Shown here one piece after another: positions 20,706-22,798 of a stretch of 22,798 bases of DNA. The DNA comes from Kiritimatiellales bacterium (GTDB lineage Bacteria > Verrucomicrobiota > Kiritimatiellia > Kiritimatiellales > Pontiellaceae): the NCBI GenBank assembly GCA_013042165.1, contig JABDQT010000188.1:1-22798 (forward strand), in the 5' to 3' direction. Positions within the stretch are counted from its first letter, which is position 1. The number at the start of each line of letters is the position of its first letter. The notes beneath the pieces were generated by a model. The model searched no databases. It had not been told where the DNA came from and saw only the letters and a list, made by a program, of their open reading frames with translations. The position numbers and the translations under genes were made by a program.

Positions 20706-22235
20706 TCAGGGAGTGGCAACCCGATAGAAGGCATTGCTTACGGGCGGTACGGGATCGCGCAAGATCAAGGCGGCTTCGCCGTTGTCCTCAAACTCCTGGC
20801 CGGAAACCGATACCCACGCATTGGAGGCCAGGTCATCCGTGCGGTATAGGGTAAAGCCCTCGTTATCGAACCATCCGATTTCGACATTGAACTTACCGCC
20901 GCCATCCATATAGCCGGAATAGAGGTGTGGCACGTTAATATATGTATCCAGCCTGTTGGTCAGACTTTCATAGGCGGCCTGTTCCGCTGGCAAGAGTGTG
21001 CCGGACAACAGATTGATGGCTTCCGGAAGGTCAACCGTCACGTTGTAGAGCTCCTCCGTGCCGTTGGTGTATCCGATATACTTGTAATCGCCATCCATAA
21101 TGCTTTGGGCGGGTGCGTTGCCAGAGGCATTGTCCACCATGATGTCTGCCGGACTGCGCTGATAGTTTTCGCCACGCAACACGGCGGCGAATGAGCGTGT
21201 ATCGAGCACGAGTTCTTCGGGCACAACCTCTTCGGTCTGCACGCCGAACAGTTCGAGAATGGTGGCATAGAGGTCGGCGGAATGCAGGAGCCCGTCGTAG
21301 GCCGTATTTTCCAGTCCGTTGCTGACCGCCGCCCCATAGACCAGCAGCGGTACGCGAATTCCACCTTCATACGGCGAGCCCTTGCCATGATTGGGATTTC
21401 TGGGAAATGGTGCCTGAAGAACTCTGCGCGGAGTGCCGTTGTCGCCCATAAAGATGACCGTGGTTTCTGACAAATCCACACTGCCGAGGAGTCGGGCGAT
21501 CTCCGTATCCATCGCCTGCACCATCGATTCGTAGTGTGGACGCGAATTATCTGCTCCGTCATCGGTAATGCCGTCATAGTCGTGCAGATCGTTGGGCGGC
21601 CGTTGTAGTGGTGAATGTGGTGCGTTGAACGCCAGCCACAGGAACCATGAATGGCTGCCCTGCTGACCGATCCAGTCGATCGCGTCGTTCACGTTGTCGG
21701 TAGTGGCATAAACGGAATAGTTGTTGGTCGTTACGCCGTTTACGGTTTTGGACCAACTGTAATAATCGGCCACCCCGCCCCTAAGTCCGCCCGAAAAACG
21801 GGGCCAGCCGCCGATGGTGTTCGGTGAGTCGGCATTGTTGCCCAGGTGCCATTTCCCGACGTGGGCCAGCCGGTTTGAAATGACGCCCGATTCAATAAGC
21901 GCGTCAGGCAGAGTGAATTCGTTGGCCACCAGAAGATTGTTCTCCGGTGAGTAGACCCCGGTCCGGAACGCATAGCGGCCGGTCAGAATGGCGGAACGGG
22001 TCGGCGAACAGGTGGAGTAGGAATAGAAGCGCGTAAAGGTGATGCCGTTACTTTGGATGTTGTCGACGGTCGGCGTAGGCGGCAGTGAAGCGGAGGGATC
22101 ATCATTGAAGGCCGCGAGGCTGTCGATACCTAGATCGTCGGCAATAATCAACAGCACATTGGTTGCAGATGCCATGGCAGGACCCGCCAGAAATATACTA
22201 ATTAAAAAGCATGTAAACAGGTTGCTGGACTTCAT
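20706..22235 (-). CDS. Secreted sulfatase (arylsulfatase-type, formylglycine-dependent)
   Basis: The enzyme hydrolyses sulfate esters, probably of a polysaccharide. The 509-residue form from ATG 22235 starts with a signal peptide (MKSSNLFTCFLISIFLAGPA, cleavage near residue 24); ATG 22250 would add five residues. Metal-binding Asp33 and Asp34 are in IIADDLG. The maturation motif CSPTR (Cys76-Arg80) is the Cys-type CxPxR site converted to formylglycine, followed by LTGR. Active-site residues follow in HVGKWHLG (Lys128, His130), NAPHSPL (His207), FMGDNGTPR (Asp265, Asn266) and HGKGSPYEGG (Lys285), so the set is complete. The C-terminal 60 residues (about EIGWFDNEGFTLYRTD to NAFYRVATP) form an added module. 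No sulfatase-maturing enzyme lies in the window. Confidence 0.94.
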   Translation of the reverse strand: MKSSNLFTCFLISIFLAGPAMASATNVLLIIADDLGIDSLAAFNDDPSASLPPTPTVDNIQSNGITFTRFYSYSTCSPTRSAILTGRYAFRTGVYSPENNLLVANEFTLPDALIESGVISNRLAHVGKWHLGNNADSPNTIGGWPRFSGGLRGGVADYYSWSKTVNGVTTNNYSVYATTDNVNDAIDWIGQQGSHSWFLWLAFNAPHSPLQRPPNDLHDYDGITDDGADNSRPHYESMVQAMDTEIARLLGSVDLSETTVIFMGDNGTPRRVLQAPFPRNPNHGKGSPYEGGIRVPLLVYGAAVSNGLENTAYDGLLHSADLYATILELFGVQTEEVVPEELVLDTRSFAAVLRGENYQRSPADIMVDNASGNAPAQSIMDGDYKYIGYTNGTEELYNVTVDLPEAINLLSGTLLPAEQAAYESLTNRLDTYINVPHLYSGYMDGGGKFNVEIGWFDNEGFTLYRTDDLASNAWVSVSGQEFEDNGEAALILRDPVPPVSNAFYRVATP

Positions 22236-22276
22236 CGAAAACTCATTCATTGCAACAAGACGACGTCAGCAGCCTG

Positions 22277-22290
22277 TTTATTGCAATAAA
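22277..22290. promoter_or_regulatory. Perfect 14-bp palindrome upstream of the sulfatase gene
   Basis: TTTATTGCAATAAA (22277-22290) is its own reverse complement. It lies 42-55 bases before the sulfatase start at 22235, inside the likely promoter region, so it could be an operator. No regulator gene is nearby. Confidence 0.35.
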
Positions 22291-22379
22291 ATCCCGATTA
22301 AACCTTTGAATGGAAGATATCCGCACAACACGCCACGTGATGGATTTCATCTCAAACCCGAGGTCATAGCGGTTTGCGT

Positions 22380-22798
22380 CTAAAAGGATCCTACGGTTTT
22401 TATTGCCAGCTCAAAAGAGCCTTCCTGCTTGTCGGAAATCAGAAAACCGACCTGACGGATATCGGATGCTTTCAACTGCGGCGCATCTGGAACAAACCGA
22501 CCGCGAAACGTCGCGGTAAACTTGCTCCATGGAAACCGTAACTCCTGCCATTGACCCTGCACAGTTTGGAAATCGGCTTTGTAGGCCATTCCATCAAAAC
22601 GCCCCGAGGTGCGCAGTCTAAGCTGATACCTTTTTCCGTCACCTTTGACACGGAGCATAATTCCATCTTTTCCGCTCAGAGCAAGAGACTCCAAGTCGTG
22701 CCGAACAGATGCAAACCCACCGTTGTTTTCCAATGACACCACACCACGAAAGACTAGAGTGTCGCCGTCGGCAAGCTCCAGTTCGCTTCGCGATACTC
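22380..22798 (-). CDS. CIA30-domain protein, 5' part outside the window
   Basis: The minus-strand frame is open from the window edge (22798) to a TAG at 22380, so at least 139 residues are present and the start is missing. An internal GTG at 22742 is not taken as the start because the domain already begins upstream of it (DGDTLVFRGVVSLENNGG). The sequence has the order of the CIA30 family: FRGVVSLENNGGFASVR, DGIMLRVKGDGKRYQLRLRT, then QWQELRFPWSKFTATFRGR and ASDIRQVGFLISDKQEGSFEL. It is a galactose-binding-like beta sandwich, named after a complex I assembly factor but common in bacteria without that role. It is co-directional with the sulfatase, 144 bases upstream, so a shared message is possible but unproven. 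Confidence 0.85.
   Translation of the reverse strand, partial: VSRSELELADGDTLVFRGVVSLENNGGFASVRHDLESLALSGKDGIMLRVKGDGKRYQLRLRTSGRFDGMAYKADFQTVQGQWQELRFPWSKFTATFRGRFVPDAPQLKASDIRQVGFLISDKQEGSFELAIKTVGSF

Overview
The window looks like a chromosomal segment of a Gram-negative bacterium of the PVC group, most likely Verrucomicrobiota/Kiritimatiellota. This is inferred from content, not from a marker gene. Pointers are the many secreted proteins with Sec signals, a large TPR protein in an operon with ExbB and two ExbD proteins, a secreted sulfatase with a C-terminal tail, a CIA30-domain protein, and ordinary core genes (rpmE, prfA, nadB, apt, class I fumarase). No tRNA, rRNA, CRISPR array, integrase or transposase gene was found. 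The window starts inside one gene and ends inside another.

Region 1 (1-2262, minus strand) is a four-gene cluster encoding exported proteins. Three are small proteins of unknown function with signal peptides, and the last is an outer-membrane beta-barrel protein cut by the window edge. A divergent intergenic region separates it from rnhC (RNase HIII, 2358-3305, plus strand).

Region 2 (3315-8631, minus strand) is a tight five-gene operon: a 949-residue periplasmic TPR protein, a 270-residue secreted protein, an ExbB/TolQ-type proton channel with an N-terminal leader, and two different ExbD/TolR proteins. It resembles a Tol/Ton-type energised envelope machine with TPR proteins where TonB/TolA and receptors would be expected. 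It is the best candidate for a poorly described system here.

Region 3 (8765-15635, plus strand) is housekeeping: rpmE with a strong terminator, prfA, a small conserved-looking helical protein, nadB-apt, a secreted YceI-like protein with its own terminator, a class I [4Fe-4S] fumarase behind a good sigma70-like promoter, and a double zinc-ribbon protein. The oxygen-sensitive class of fumarase fits an anaerobic or microaerobic life style. NadB, which can use fumarate as electron acceptor in other bacteria, is compatible with it (inference).

Region 4 (15636-16043) has no gene but holds a dense series of inverted repeats, including a compact two-hairpin element closed by TGTAG/CTACA that looks like a REP-type palindromic element.

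Region 5 (16044-20662, plus strand) holds stress and envelope genes: a two-TM helical protein with a basic Gly/Arg tail, a large MscS-type channel, a DUF4242 protein, a truncated haemoglobin and a membrane-anchored orphan PDZ protein.

Region 6 (20706-22798, minus strand) holds a complete secreted sulfatase and the 3' part of a CIA30-domain protein, consistent with polysaccharide-degradation capacity. Plus-strand and minus-strand blocks converge at 3305/3315 and 20662/20706.
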